Positions 1 through 11,251 of a stretch of 64,000 nucleotides of DNA are shown one piece after another. The translations under genes were made by a program, and so were the position numbers. This DNA comes from Gambelia wislizenii. Lineage: Eukaryota > Chordata > Lepidosauria > Squamata > Crotaphytidae. The notes beneath the pieces are model-generated. The model saw only the letters and a list, made by a program, of their open reading frames with translations. It was not told the DNA's origin and did no database searches. Positions within the stretch are counted from its first letter, which is position 1; each line of letters begins with the position of its first letter. Where the stretch lies: the NCBI GenBank assembly GCA_030847615.1, contig JAUMIR010000004.1, forward strand, positions 186,498,501-186,562,500, in the 5' to 3' direction.

Positions 1-454
1 CAGAAGATTCAAAGTAAAGCCGAAGTAGTTTGAACAAAAGCATCTACTCATTATTGTTTCCATTCAGAGCATCACATAAGTTGTGCCAACCTACCCTGAC
101 ACTGCACATGATGAGAAGTACTTTTCAAGGTATCTGTGCATATAGTGCAAACATCTGCAGGAAATGGTCTTTCTGGCACAACTATATGTGCTCAGCTCCC
201 TTTCCTGCAAATATTTGGACTTACATATGGACAATGAAGGAAGGGCTTTTTGATGCATATAATATGGAGGGGAGGCTAATCAACATGCCAGAACAGAACT
301 TGACAGGGTAAATGACACACAGACAGATAGGATGGACACAGTAGATGGGATAAAATACCTGGTTCTATAACCCACTTTACCCATAAATGAAATGAGGGGG
401 GTGAGGTAGAAGCATGCCATATACATTTTCCATAACCTACCCTATATCATACTT

Positions 455-661
455 TGTTGTTGTTGTTGTGTACCTTGAAGGTACACAACAACTGACTTAT
501 GGCGACCCTAAGGCGAACTTATCATGGTGTTTTCTGAGGCTGAGAGTATGTGATTTGCCCAAGGACACCCAGTGGGTTTTCATGGCTGTGCAGGGATTTG
601 AACCCTGGTCTTCAGAGTCGTACTCAAACAGTCAAACCACTATAACCATACTGGCTCCATG
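455..661 (-). mobile_element. tRNA/CORE-like SINE, (GTT)n tail
   Basis: Read on the minus strand this is a tRNA-derived SINE. A B-box-like segment (GGTTTGAATCCC class, here around 590-610) is followed by a conserved body with the CCTTGGGCAAATCACA-type motif, then a segment reading ATAGGTTCGCCTTAGGGTCGCC-like, and ends in an (ACA)n tail, seen on the plus strand as (GTT)n at 456-470. The tail shows a small inverted repeat (tgtaccttgaaggtaca). The same SINE type recurs at 4865, 22166, 37963 and 63728, so it is a multicopy family. The family name is not certain. Confidence 0.8.
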
Positions 662-1036
662 ATACTACCATGAGTTATTTCAGCAGTGATTTCCTTCCAG
701 CTATTTTGAGTGTTCTGGATGGCAAACATTGTGAAAGCTACTTCCACAAATGGTTAAGTTATTAGGATACAAAAGTAAGTTTCTTCAGCATGATGCTCCA
801 AAGGGCTACGGCAGAGCTCGAAGAATACGGCATCTATATACGTTACCGTATTAATGGTAGCTTGTTTAACTTAAGCCGTCTGAGGGCTTGCACTAAGACT
901 AAACTATCTAGTCTGTGAGCTGCTCTTCAGTGATGATACTGCCCTTGTTGCCCACACAGAAGCAGCTCTGCAGCGCCTAACATCCTGCTTCGCAACAATT
1001 GCAGAGCTGTTTGGGCTGGACGTCAACCTTAAGAAA

Positions 1037-1877
1037 ATGGAAGTTCTTTACCAGCCTGCACCACAGGACAAACACCATCATCCCCACATTGCCATCAGCA
1101 AATCTGTGCTTAAGTCCGTTCAGCAGTTCACCTACCTGGGAAGCATTATCTCCTCAGACACCAAGATTGACAAAGAGATCGATCACAGATTAGCAAGGGC
1201 ATATAGCGCATTTGGAAGACTTTACAAAAGAGTCTCAAGTAATAAATACCTGAGGCAAAGCACTAAAATCAGTGTATATAGAGCCATTGTACTGTCTATT
1301 CTCCTTTATGGGTCTGAAACATGGGTCACCTATTGCCAACACTTATGATTCCTCGAACGCTTTCATCAGCGCTGTATACTCACAATCCTAAATATACACT
1401 GGACTGACTACGTGACGAATGTTGCTGTCCTTGAGCAAGCAGGGATCACCAGCATTGAGGCCATGATATTGAGAACACAGCTGTGCTGGGCAAGGCACGT
1501 TTCTAGGATGGAGGACCATCGCCTCCCAAAAATAGTACTCTACAGTGAACTTGCCACGGGTCAGTATAAGAGGGGCACTCCAAAAAAGCGATACAAGGAC
1601 TCCCTGAAACAACATCTCAGGCTCAGCCAAATTGATAATCAACAATGGTCCACCGTGGCCTCACATTGGGAGGCATGGAGATGCACTATCCACAATGCTG
1701 CAGCCTTATTTGAGAACTCATGCCAAACAAGTCTTGAAGAGAAACGATAACGCAGAAAGAATCACAACCCAGAAACATCACCTAAGGAGACCTTCTGCTG
1801 TGCTTTCTGCAACCGGACTTGTTTATCTCAGATTGGCCTTTTTAGTCATCAGCGCGTTTGCAGAAAGTGTGGGATGA
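1037..1877 (+). pseudogene. RTE-like LINE reverse transcriptase C-terminus, broken
   Basis: Two main frames (1037-1348 and 1412-1750), plus a short third one to 1877, together encode the RT thumb and C-terminal domain. The order is YLGSIISSD near 1132, LLYGSETW near 1308, then WARHVSRMEDHRLPK near 1487 and KKRYKDSLKQHLR near 1584. The C-terminal C2H2-like finger is in another frame (1790-1877). A stop at 1346-1348 and at least two frame changes disrupt the ORF. The catalytic Asp-Asp box lies upstream at about 930 in yet another register. This is a dead copy with no expected product. Confidence 0.8.
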
Positions 1878-1921
1878 GTCCTTCCTGAATCTTCATTTGC
1901 GAAGAAAAGCCAGAGAGAAAG

Positions 1922-1954
<33 letters not shown>
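1922..1954 (+). repeat. (GA)n microsatellite, LINE tail
   Basis: Almost pure GA dinucleotides directly follow the RTE-like 3' end. Copies at 33527, 39585, 41020 and 44345 end the same way, so the run is the 3' tail of the element rather than an unrelated microsatellite. Confidence 0.85.
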
Positions 1955-1956
<2 letters not shown>

Positions 1957-2273
1957 GATCCCCCTGCTTGGATATAGTACAAGGTCCAAGATGCTACTAG
2001 CTACATAAATATTACAGAGGAACATAGTAATTCCCAGCTAGTGGAGAGAAAATCACTCTCTGTTCATAGTTTTTTTACTTCAACTGAATGCTTAGATCAC
2101 TTGGGCCTCACTACCACCCTAGATTACAGGTGAAGAAGCGGGGGGACAGGGGCCATATGCAAACCACAACTCTTTTTTTGGTGACTTCCTAGAAAGGTGA
2201 CTTGCATATCACTTTCCATTGAAAAATAGACTTCTCCTGAGCCTAAAATGGCCCAGAGAGGGCCAAAAACATA

Positions 2274-2495
2274 GAGTGTATCTACACTGTAGAAATAATG
2301 CAGTTTGACACCACTTTAACTGTCATGGTTCCATCCTACAGAATCTTGGGATTTGTAGTTTTATGAGGCACCAGTACTCTTTGGCAGGGAGGTTTAAAGA
2401 CCTTGTAAAACTACAAATCCTAGGATTTCATAGGAATAAGAAACAGCATTTAAAGTGGTGTCAAACTGCATTGTTTCTACAGTGTAGATGCACCC
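2274..2495. mobile_element. Palindromic MITE, 222 bp
   Basis: Both ends are inverted copies of one another over about 45 bp: the left begins GAGTGTATCTACACTGTAG and the right is the complement, ending CTACAGTGTAGATGCACCC. The middle is also largely self-complementary (AATCTTGGGATTTGTAGTTTT near 2342 against AAAACTACAAATCCTAGGATT near 2407). There is no coding capacity. The short repeat CATAG overlaps both ends (2270-2274, 2495-2499). The shape is that of a non-autonomous DNA transposon. I believe this family is common in squamates but could not check. Confidence 0.8.
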
Positions 2496-2499
2496 ATAG

Positions 2500-3221
2500 T
2501 GAAAATATCCCCATGCATCCTAGGGGGCATTTGGTGGTTTTAAAAAATCATTTTTAGGTAGGTGCAACCCTCCAAGGTCCCCTGGGGTAGAGGATAAAGT
2601 GAACCCCAAATCCCCAATAGTTAGCCACCCCTGTCCAGGGTGAACTGAGATTGCAACCTAGAATACTCCCCTTATAGTTGGGAGTTGTACAGAAAAATCA
2701 GTAATGGCACTCAAGGTGCCTTTCAGGCAGAGGTGTAGGCAGTGGTGGTGGTGGTGGTGAAGGCATTGCCCCAAACAAGAATTCTGCCCCAAATGAAATC
2801 TTCCTTAAGTTCCCAGATTTCTAGCATTCCAGTAACTTGAAAATTCTATGTATCCAAAGAAAAGAAGTGGGCAAAGGTACCAAGAGCATGAGAAGACAGC
2901 AAATACAAGAGTTCTAGGTATGAAAGATTTTCAGAGTCTTATGCTCTGCAATGATTTGAGGACTGAAGTAAACTTTCATGGGGAGAGGGCAAAATTATGT
3001 GGAGGGTCAACATTCTCCTTTTGACACACACCCCCCATTGCTACATCTCTGCTTTTGGGGAAACTTGCCCACCATTACTGACATCTTCATTGAGAAAACC
3101 CTGTTTCCAGGGCTCACTATACATCCCCTCATCACCCTGTGACAATAACATTCTCAGTCCCTGGCATATAGATGTTCTCCAGAGTAACTCTAGTAGCTAG
3201 AGAAAAAAATGCAACAATTAA
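2500..3221. other. Unassigned intronic sequence
   Basis: No gene or recognisable transposon is seen. There is a short (GGT)n run near 2742-2759. The sequence is otherwise unremarkable. Confidence 0.5.
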
Positions 3222-3500
3222 AAATGCCTTATTTATTTATTTATTTATACCCTGCTCTTCAGCCTCAAGGCTATCAGAGCGGCTTACAAATTGTTTTAAG
3301 CAATAGCAATTTACACATCTACACTGCGTTAAGCAGTTTCCAATGTGTGTTAGCTAATTGCCCCCACAAGCTGGGTACTCATTTTACCGACCTACCAAAG
3401 GATGGAAGGCTGAGTGAACCTTGGAGCCCGCTGGAATTGAACTTGCAACGTGGTGACTTGCAGTACTGGCATTTAACCACTGCACCACCAAGGCTCCAAT
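3222..3500 (-). mobile_element. tRNA-derived SINE with LINE-type 3' tail (Sauria-like)
   Basis: On the minus strand the element starts with a tRNA-like head (GGAGCCTTGGTGGTGCAGTGG, with a B-box-like GTTCAATTCC). A body with AAAATGAGTACCCAGCTTG follows, and it ends TTTGTAAGCCGCTCTGATAG...GGGTATAAATAAATAAATAA. A 5'-truncated second copy lies at 35005-35155 on the plus strand. The 3' end resembles the 3' end of the L2-like LINE seen at 51890-52245, which suggests which LINE machinery mobilised it. Confidence 0.8.
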
Positions 3501-4204
3501 ATTTTAAAATGATAGGTGATTATATGTGGTTTCATCGAAAAATTGAATATTTTAAAAGTAACATTACTGAGAAATACCACCCACAATAAGTCTATACAAA
3601 AATACTAAGCTCAGCAGGTTCATAGATTGTGTTTACATCTCTCTGTGGAAGTTGCTTTAATTTTCAACAAAGTAAACACACACACAAAATGGATGTGAAA
3701 TTACAAAGTTCTATTCTATTCTTAGATAAATAAAGAGAAGCAAATATTTTTCAGTTTCTGTTACTTGGCCTAGGCTGAGTGAGGACCATGCAGCCTGTTT
3801 TACAACCTCCAAAGCCTTCCTGGAGTCCCCCCAAAATTTTAGAAATATTTTTTCAACTAAACCATACAACACAATCAAGCCATCACAAAAGCATGGTGGT
3901 TTGTCTTCCATTGCCCTCCACTAACACCTCCCATATGTTCCCACCAGCTTCCCCAAAAACTCATGACATTTAACAAAACCCTTCTAAAGGGGAAATCTTG
4001 GAAACATGCTGTGGTGCCTGTAAATGGCATAAATGTGTCAAAAAGTAGGTTCCAGATGATGGCATGATGGGGTGGCTGACTGCACACCTTAGGACATGCC
4101 CTAGAAACCTAGGCAAAACAGAGGCATTCACCAGTACCCAAGCCAATCTGAAAGGGTTCCCTGTAGCAAGCCAAGTATAAATAGCATTAATTGAAGTCCT
4201 GCAA
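3501..4204. other. Unassigned intronic sequence
   Basis: No supported gene or transposon. ORFs here are short and without recognisable domains. Confidence 0.5.
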
Positions 4205-4830
4205 GCCAGCATGGTGTAGTGGTTTAAATGTCAGACTAAGGGCTTGTCTAGATGGCTATTTATCCCATCTTGCCCCTATCTCTGAGTCCTGTAGTCCATA
4301 CGATGCAGGGCTTTTACCACATTTTGCCCCTGGGTAGTCCTGATGATGCCTGGGGAAAAGACAGGGTAAAGCCTGTTAAAATGTTGTATTTTAACACCCA
4401 AGAAAAAAATGCCTCTTTTAAGGAAAAATAGATCTGGCCCTGCAGGAGGCCTGCAGCATGTGATCAAGGCTGGTCACATGCAGAGGGCCTTGTGCTGCAG
4501 GCCTCCTTCCTGGCTTCAGAAAGTGCAACGTGGACAGCATTGGAGACAGCTGCAGATACAAACCAGCATGTCTGTGTGGACTTCCTCCTGTTTCATGCAG
4601 GTAACTGGGGGTGGGCGGAAACAGGCCTGATCCAGAGCTAGAATACGCTGGTGGGAAGACAAGCCATAAGATTCCAGGAGATCAGAGTTTGAATTGCTTC
4701 TCAGCCATGAAAACCCACTGGGTGATACTGAGCAAGTTATACTCTCTCGGCTTTAGGCAATGGCAAATCCTGTCTGAACAAATCTTGCCAAGAAAACACA
4801 GTGATATATTTGCCTTAGGGTTGCCAGAGT
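4205..4830 (+). mobile_element. tRNA/CORE-like SINE interrupted by a DNA element
   Basis: A plus-strand SINE of the same family as 455-661. The head (GCCAGCATGGTGTAGTGGTT, 4205-4240) is separated from its body (from about 4665: GATTCCAGGAGATCAGAGTTTG, then CCACTGGGTGATACTGAGCAAG) by about 420 bp of unrelated DNA. The order and polarity of the two pieces fit one original insertion that was split later. Confidence 0.7.
4240..4660. mobile_element. Putative non-autonomous DNA transposon inside a SINE
   Basis: The left end reads GGGCTTGTCTAGATGGC and the right end carries AGACAAGCC, an imperfect inverted match. The segment splits a SINE. The AAG/TAAG trinucleotides on both sides are compatible with a 3-4 bp target duplication. 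Similar left ends (GCTTGTCTAGATG at 5069; GGGCCTGTCTAAACAG at 50037) suggest a family. No transposase is seen. Confidence 0.5.
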
Positions 4831-4861
4831 GAAAATGGGACACACTTCCGGTACCCTTAAT

Positions 4862-5066
4862 GATTCTGTGTTGTTGCTGTTCAACAACATTTTGGACTTA
4901 TGGCAACCCTAAAGCAAAGCTATTATGGGGTTTTCTTGGCAGAATTTGTTCAGTGAGGGTTTGCCATTGCATTCCTCTGAGGCTAAGAGAGTGTGATTTG
5001 CCCAAGGTCACCCACTAAGTTTCCATGGCTGAGCAGGGATTTGAACCCTGGTTTCCCGGTGCCCTA
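4862..5066 (-). mobile_element. tRNA/CORE-like SINE
   Basis: Same family as 455-661, minus strand. The plus strand shows TTGTTGCTGTTCAACAACA, then TATGGCAACCCTAAAGC, the CCCAAGGTCACCCACTAAG core and GGGATTTGAACCCTGGT. The tRNA head is lost at the junction with the following CR1. Confidence 0.8.
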
Positions 5067-5085
5067 GAGCTTGTCTAGATGAATC

Positions 5086-5640
5086 ATAGAATCATAGAAT
5101 TGTAGAGTTGGAAGAGACCACAAGGGTCATCCAGTCCAACCCCCTGCCACGCAGAAAATCACAATCAAAGCATCCCTGACAGATGGCCATCCAGTCTCTG
5201 TTTAAAGACTTCCAAGGAAGGAGATCCCACCACGCTCTGAGGGAGTGTGTTCCACTGATGAACAGCTCTTACTGTCAAAAAGTTCCTCCTAATGTTGAGG
5301 TGGAATCTCTTTTCCTGGAGCTTGCATCCATTCTCCATGTTCCAGTCTCTGGAGCAGCAGAAAACAAGCTTGCTCCATCCTCAATGTGACACCCCTACAA
5401 ATACTTAAACAGGGCTATCATATTGCCCCTTAACCGTCTTTTTTCCAGGCTAAACATACCCAGCTCCCTAAGTCTCTCCTCATAAGGCATGGTTTCCAGA
5501 CCTTTCACCATTTTAGTTGCCCTTCTCTGGACACACTCCAATTTGTCCATATCCTTTTTGAATTGTGGTACCCAGAACTGGACACAGTATTCTAGGTGAG
5601 GTCTGACCAAGGCAGAATAGAGTGGCACTATTACTTCTCT
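5086..5640 (-). mobile_element. CR1 LINE 3' end
   Basis: On the plus strand it begins with the typical CR1 terminal octamer repeats (AATCATAGAATCATAGAATT), followed by AGAGTTGGAAGAGACCACA. On the minus strand the coding part gives the ORF C-terminus ([18 protein letters not shown] near 5575-5625, then [15 protein letters not shown]). It is 5'-truncated near 5640. The frame is broken, so it is a dead copy. Confidence 0.92.
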
Positions 5641-6419
5641 TGATTGATAAATGTGGATTGCTGCGCATTAATCCAAATTTGCAGCAGTGTTCATTTGTCT
5701 TCACGGTCTTTTGGCAAAATCGCTGGTATGCGAAGCTGTCCGTGTTTGAGTACACGTGCAGCCATGCCTGTGAGTCAAGATACTGGCTGAGAGGGAATCA
5801 CTTGCATTATTATTCTCCACAAGTTGTCACCATTGCACAGTATTTTTTTAACTGTACATCAAAGGTTTGCAAGTGTGACCTTCCACTTAAAAAAGCTGTT
5901 TGGTTGCCTCAGCACTAAAAAAATAATAATCCACGATCGCTAACGCAAAACTCCAAAATGGTGCTTCTGACCACTTCATTGCCAGCATGCCTGCCCCCTG
6001 TGCACATCTGACCAATCAGCTTCCCACTTTTCACAACTTTCCAGCCTATTGTCAATTAGGATGGCCAGGTGTTCTCCTTTACACAAGACAGTTTTCTATT
6101 TGTTAGGGCTGTGCAGCCCAGCTCCAGTTTAAAGACAAAGACCTCTACAGACAGGAAAGCAAGAGCTCTAAAGGGACCCATCAATGATGAGCATCCAGAC
6201 TGAACAGACCCATAAGTTCCTTAGTCACTGTTTTTCCCGCTATTGCACACTATTTCTAATTTAAAATATTTTCCTAAATTTGCATGTATGTATGCATGCA
6301 AATTTTATGCAAATCTGTATTCCAGTTTCTCCTCTTTTTCACTGATGCATTTTGTTTCTTCCTTGGTGATAGCAGATTAGCTACCCTGTCCTTGGTATAT
6401 ACGGTTAAAAAGAGCTCCT
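5641..6419. other. Unassigned intronic sequence
   Basis: No gene or clear repeat was recognised in this stretch. Confidence 0.4.
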
Positions 6420-8105
6420 TCTTCCCAGATTTATGTTTCTATTTCAGAACCTACCAATAATCTATAATGAAAATGCTTTAAGGTTTGGCAATCTGAAATA
6501 TCAGATCTCTGGGCTGGAAAGAAACAACACATTAGATGGAAGCTGTTGTTGGATAGGAAGGAGAGAGGTGGATGTGCTTTGCCAGATTTCCAACTTTATT
6601 TTCAGGCATGCGGGTTATTCTGGATCAAAGACTAGATTTTCTTTTTAAAATGCTAAATTAGTAGCCTTGGAGGGATCTGGTAATAGATTTAGGTGGCATA
6701 CATACCTATGGTATGGGAAAATGAAAGAGAACAAGGATTTTGGTAATTATATCAGAAGAGCTCTCTTAAAACTCTGGCTAAATCTTAAGAAAAACTTTTA
6801 TTAAAAAATTCTACTCTGGATATCTACAGAAGAAGCTTTTTTTGGCAGGACTAAAAATAGAAAGGAGTCTTGGTTAACATATAACGATATCATATTAAAA
6901 GGAGCCCAAGAATCTATAAAGATTAAGACTAGAGAACAATTAGTACAAGAAGGTTTCAATTTAAATTGGTTCTTATATGAACAGATTTATGAACGATATA
7001 AAATGTATCGAAGATTAGAAAATTTTGAATTAGAGAAAAATTATTTGGATGAGATAATTTTTGATAAAAAGAAACATCACGTGGCAAAATATTACAATAT
7101 CTTGTTGGAGAGAAAGCTGGAGAGTGAATATATCAAAGATCAAATTATTAGGATATTGGACAGGAAATTGAATTAGACAGACGGGGAAAAGCCTGGAGGA
7201 ACACTCAAATGTTTACCTTATCCCAAAATCTAAAAGAAAATTATCTAAAGATGTTTTACAGATAGTATCTCACCCCAGTAAAGTTAGATAAGATCTATAA
7301 AATAGGAAATAATGTTTGCTGGAAATGTGAACAGACTAAAGGAACTTTATTCCACATTTGGTGGAATTGTCAGATTGCAAAAGATTATTGGGAAAAAATA
7401 CACTATATGATGAATGAAATCTTAGAAGTAAGATTTTCTATGGATCCTGAAATTTATCTTTTAAATATGATAGATAAAGTTAAAGAAAAAAAATGATAAA
7501 TGTAATTGGAGAGTGTTATTGTACATGATATCGGCAGCAAGATTATTATATGCCTCAAAATGGAAAAAGAAAGATTACCCTACTGTGGATGAATGGCTAA
7601 TTAAACTGAAGGATATGATGGATATGGATAAGCTAATGGCCATTTTAAAAGATAAGACACACAATTTAGTTGAAGAAGAATGGTATCCAGTTAAAAAATA
7701 CTAGGAAAAAAAGATGGAAAAGTTTAGATAAATTTGACCTTTAAAAGATCAGGAATAGGGAAAAAGTTCTATTATAAGTATGTGGAGATTGTCAAATTTA
7801 AAGTAACTGATCAGATAAGATTAGGAGAACTAATGGGATATTAAAGGAATGGGAAATATTGTATATTTTCAAATAGCAAAATCCTAGTGAACCTGGAAGA
7901 AATGGGAAGTCTTATAAATATAATTACAGAAATTGAATAAACGTTTGTGGAGTAAACAATATATTCCGGCAAGATGTACGAAGTTTTGAGTTTTTGTTCG
8001 ATGTTTTAGAAATGTGATGTAAGGTTACAATATATCTTTCATTTCTATAAATGTAAATTCTTTTTCTGGAAGTAACTTAATAAAAAATATAATTAAAAAA
8101 AATAA
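6420..8105 (+). mobile_element. L1 LINE 3' portion
   Basis: An L1 ORF2 C-terminal part plus 3' UTR. Around 6560-6720 the frames read GLALPDFQL- and WIKDW-like L1 sequence. Near 7315-7400 there is the cysteine-histidine motif (CWKCEQ...FHIWWNCQIAKDYW). A short A-rich tail (AATAAAAAATATAATTAAAA) ends it at about 8105. Frames are broken in many places. It is related to, but divergent from, the L1 at 52250-57990. Confidence 0.85.
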
Positions 8106-8694
8106 GGTTTTTGAAACCCTTTCAAAATCATCCCCCTCCAATGAACATTTCTGTTTCATTACATTTGCACTTCATTCTTTCACAGGAGTTCAGTTTGCCA
8201 CATATGGAATTATCTCATGTTTTCTCACAACAGCAATGTGAACTAGATTAAACTGAGAGCCCATGATCAAAAAGTAAACCTCATACTTGAGCAGAAATTT
8301 GATCTTAACCTTTCCATCCACACAAGTTTAACACCTTGTCTACTAATCAACCTTGGCTTTCTAAATTTGTGATGAATGGCATATACACAACACATTAGAT
8401 ATATATTGTGCAGCACCAGTTGTGCTTTAAAAGTACATAGTGAGTCTCAGTTCTTAGCTAAAATGCTATAAATGGCTTAGGGACTCAAGATGAAATACTA
8501 GGGCAAAAGGTTAGGCCATATTATACACTCGTGATTACAGAGTGGATGTTCTTTGTTTTTGGAGACCCAGACAACCCTCTACCCACCCTTTCCATCTTTA
8601 GACACCAGGTATAACCAGGATCTCCCCCCTCAAAATTCCTAACAACATAAAGGACCCTCGCTGCTGTGCCATTGTACTGCTGCCTCTGCTCATA

Positions 8695-8808
8695 TGCTCA
8701 TTTATTGTTCTCATGTTGTTTTATTGAGATTCATGGTTTTATGAGCTGTCTTGGGGCTCCTATTATGGGACAATAAGGTGGGACATGAATATTTTAATAA
8801 ATTGTGCT
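8695..8808 (+). mobile_element. L2-like LINE 3' terminus (fragment)
   Basis: The motif GAGCTGTCTTGGGGCTCC followed by GGACAATAAGGTGGGACATG and an AATAAA-rich end resembles the 3' terminal part of the L2-like LINEs in this window (47470-47575, 51890-52245). It is short and diverged. Confidence 0.5.
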
Positions 8809-9399
8809 GCTGACTCATGCTTAGCTTACGGATCACAATAACTCCTGAATTCGCCTCTGGAGTGCCATTGCCCCATCGCTTGTCCTCTTCCAACAGTTGT
8901 GTATGAGACTCTTTTCCTCCTATTTGTAAGGTACTATGTTTGTTCTGTTCTTTCTTTCATTGTGATCTACCAAAAGTGCAACATCTGCTTCCCAGAATGC
9001 TAAATATTTAAGCAAAGTTTTAGGGTCTTAAGGATTAAGCACATGATAAATGTTAAGTGATATTGATGTGTATACCAGGAATTCCACCTAACAGATGCCT
9101 ACACTCTCAGCTCTGACAGCTGTTTATGAGGCATGTGAGCCTGGATCCAAGCTTCCCTCACTTCTCCACACTTCCATTCTGTTCATCTATGTAACTACCA
9201 GCCCAGTGTTAAGAATCATGCACAGTGCCCCCAACACAGAGAAACTCTGCAAGATATCTCCAAAAGCCAAGCAGCACTCTTACGCTTGTGAAGCACCCAA
9301 TCCAACAGAGATCAGGGTTTCCTTTTGTTTTGTTCTGAACAATCTTGTAAACATTTTCCGTTGTCAATATCTGAAATCAGTCATATTAATCTAAAGGGT

Positions 9400-10650
9400 A
9401 ATGCAGTGTGTTAGACATTAAAATGAATATATTTTTATGCTATCTGGAGCAGAAATATCCAGCTCACTCCTTTCAGTCAAATGCCCCTTTTAGAAAAATG
9501 TGGAGTTTTCTCCCCTGCAAAAAAGAAAAGTATAACAAGGGTCTCAATTGGTTTGTTTATTTACAACTTAAAGAGGAATTTAAACAAGATAGGACAGAGT
9601 TTGTCAAAAAGGAGGGAGAAATTTAATTTTACTTAGAATTGTGTAATGATGAAGATCCTGTAATTTAAAAGGTGTACAAATGTCTTTTGAAATCAGAGAC
9701 AGAAGATGAATCTGTGAAGTAACATATAATAAAATGGTGTCAAAACTCTGGGCATAATGTACAAATTGATGTTTGGGAGACAATGTGGATGAAGGATATA
9801 AAATTTACCTTGGTCAGTAATTTTAAAGAAACTATGTATAAGATGATGTATAGCTGGTATCTAACACCAAAAAGGTTGTCAAAAATATCCATGAATGCTT
9901 CAAATTTACATTGGTGTTTTCAGAATAAGGAAGAAACTTTCTTTCCTATGTGGTGGACTTGCAAAAAGGTGAAAAGATATAAGTCTAACATTTATATGTG
10001 AATTCAAAATTTTTTAAAGATGGATTGTGCAATGCCACCAGAAGTGTTTTTGTTGGTCATTTTTGATAAAGAATTGGATATGAATGTGGACTACTTCAAT
10101 ACATGATAACAGCTCCAAGAATATTGTATGCTCAAACCTGGAAATGGACTGAAGCACCTGTGACAGAAGAATGGATTGCTAAGGTTGTGAAATTCGCCCA
10201 AGTCGCTAAACTAATGTGGACTTTAAAAGATAAACCAATTGAAAGCTTTATGAAAGACTGGAAACTGTTTGTGGATTTTCAGAGCAACAAGAATTCAAAC
10301 AATGTAATAATATCTGGTTACGGCTTCTAGTAATTCTAGTAATGTGGAATTTAGTTAAATCTGTAATGGTAGAATAATAATAGAATAATAATAGTTTTTT
10401 TATTAAAAGAAATTGGTCTCTTTTCATTACAGTTTGTGATGGGTGGCCAAAGTTCTTTTATGTTTTAGTTCGTTTTTAGTTAGGTTGTGTTTATTTTAAT
10501 AGATTAGTATATTAGCAATATGTCATAGTGTTACAGTAGTTTAATTTAGTGTAGTTTAGTTCAGTCTTAGTTTAGGTTTTTTTTCAATGTTCTTTATACT
10601 GTTATGAATCTGTTTGTATGTGTCAAAAATTAATAAATATCCATCTCAAA
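9400..10650 (+). mobile_element. L1 LINE 3' portion, strongly decayed
   Basis: Frames near 9783-10001 encode L1 ORF2 C-terminal sequence (MYSWYLTPKRLSKI, then a histidine-poor version of the Cys motif, WCFQNKEETFFPMWWTCKKV). Frames near 10103-10330 encode APRILYAQTWKW and EEWIAKVVKFAQ. The 3' UTR ends with ATTAATAAATATCCATCTC near 10645. The expected CWxC cysteine is changed. It is an old dead copy in the same orientation as the other L1s. Confidence 0.75.
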
Positions 10651-10879
10651 AGGAAACAGTGTAACTATAGCAAGTTAAATAGTATAACTATAGCTAGTTA
10701 AATGAAGAGGAGAAAAGAAAGAGCCAGAGCTGAAGCTGCACAGAATGCTAAAATAACCTTTAAAAATAAAAGATGGAAATTCACAATTCTTTGAATTACT
10801 GAGACTGTTATCCAACACCCGCTTACCTGGGAATAATTCCCACTGAACTCAATCAGAACTCAATTACTTCTGCATCCTT

Positions 10880-10975
10880 TTGTATATCTTAACAGCACTG
10901 TGCTTGTTTTAATTGGGAGGCCACATTGAGTCTCAGTTTTGGAGAAAAGCAGACTATAAATAAAGGGAGGAGGAA
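10880..10975 (+). mobile_element. L2-like LINE 3' terminus (fragment)
   Basis: The stretch contains AATTGGGAGGCCACATTGAG and GGAGAAAAGCAGACTATAAA, matching the 3' end pattern (accgcctTGAGTC...ggagaaaggcgGGATATAAAtaaa) of L2-like copies at 47500 and 8740. It is a small relic. Confidence 0.5.
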
Positions 10976-11251
10976 TAAGAAGCACCAGTAGCCACCTTAA
11001 TCCATTTTTAAAAATGACAACCTTTCCAAACGAAAAGGGAACAAGAAATGAGCCCAGGGAGACCGCTAACTGCAGCTGAGGGCTGTTCTTAAAGTGTATA
11101 GGACTCTTAATGGTACCAAAAAGCCAAGGGGTGGGTGTGTTCATTTGTTTCCCTATTAGACATTTTAATAACCAGTGTTCTCTGGCAGTTTGCAGGCAAA
11201 TTAAATGTAAAACATGACAAAGAAAATGACCATAGAGCAATAAAACAGCAC

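Larger units (their letters stand above)
785..1955 (+). mobile_element. RTE-like LINE, 5'-truncated, (GA)n tail
   Basis: A 5'-truncated non-LTR retrotransposon. It begins inside the reverse transcriptase, with an F(S)DDTALVAHTEAAL catalytic-box region near 930-965. It continues through the thumb (LLYGSETWV near 1300-1325) and a C-terminal domain with AGHVSRMEDHRLPK-like sequence near 1485-1530. A C2H2-like motif (C-x2-C ... H-x3-C) follows near 1797-1865. Proteins of this type are usually annotated as craniofacial development protein 2-like or RTE-like; the clade assignment is an inference. The 3' end is a (GA)n run, not poly(A). Four more fragments of the same family occur in the window. Confidence 0.85.
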
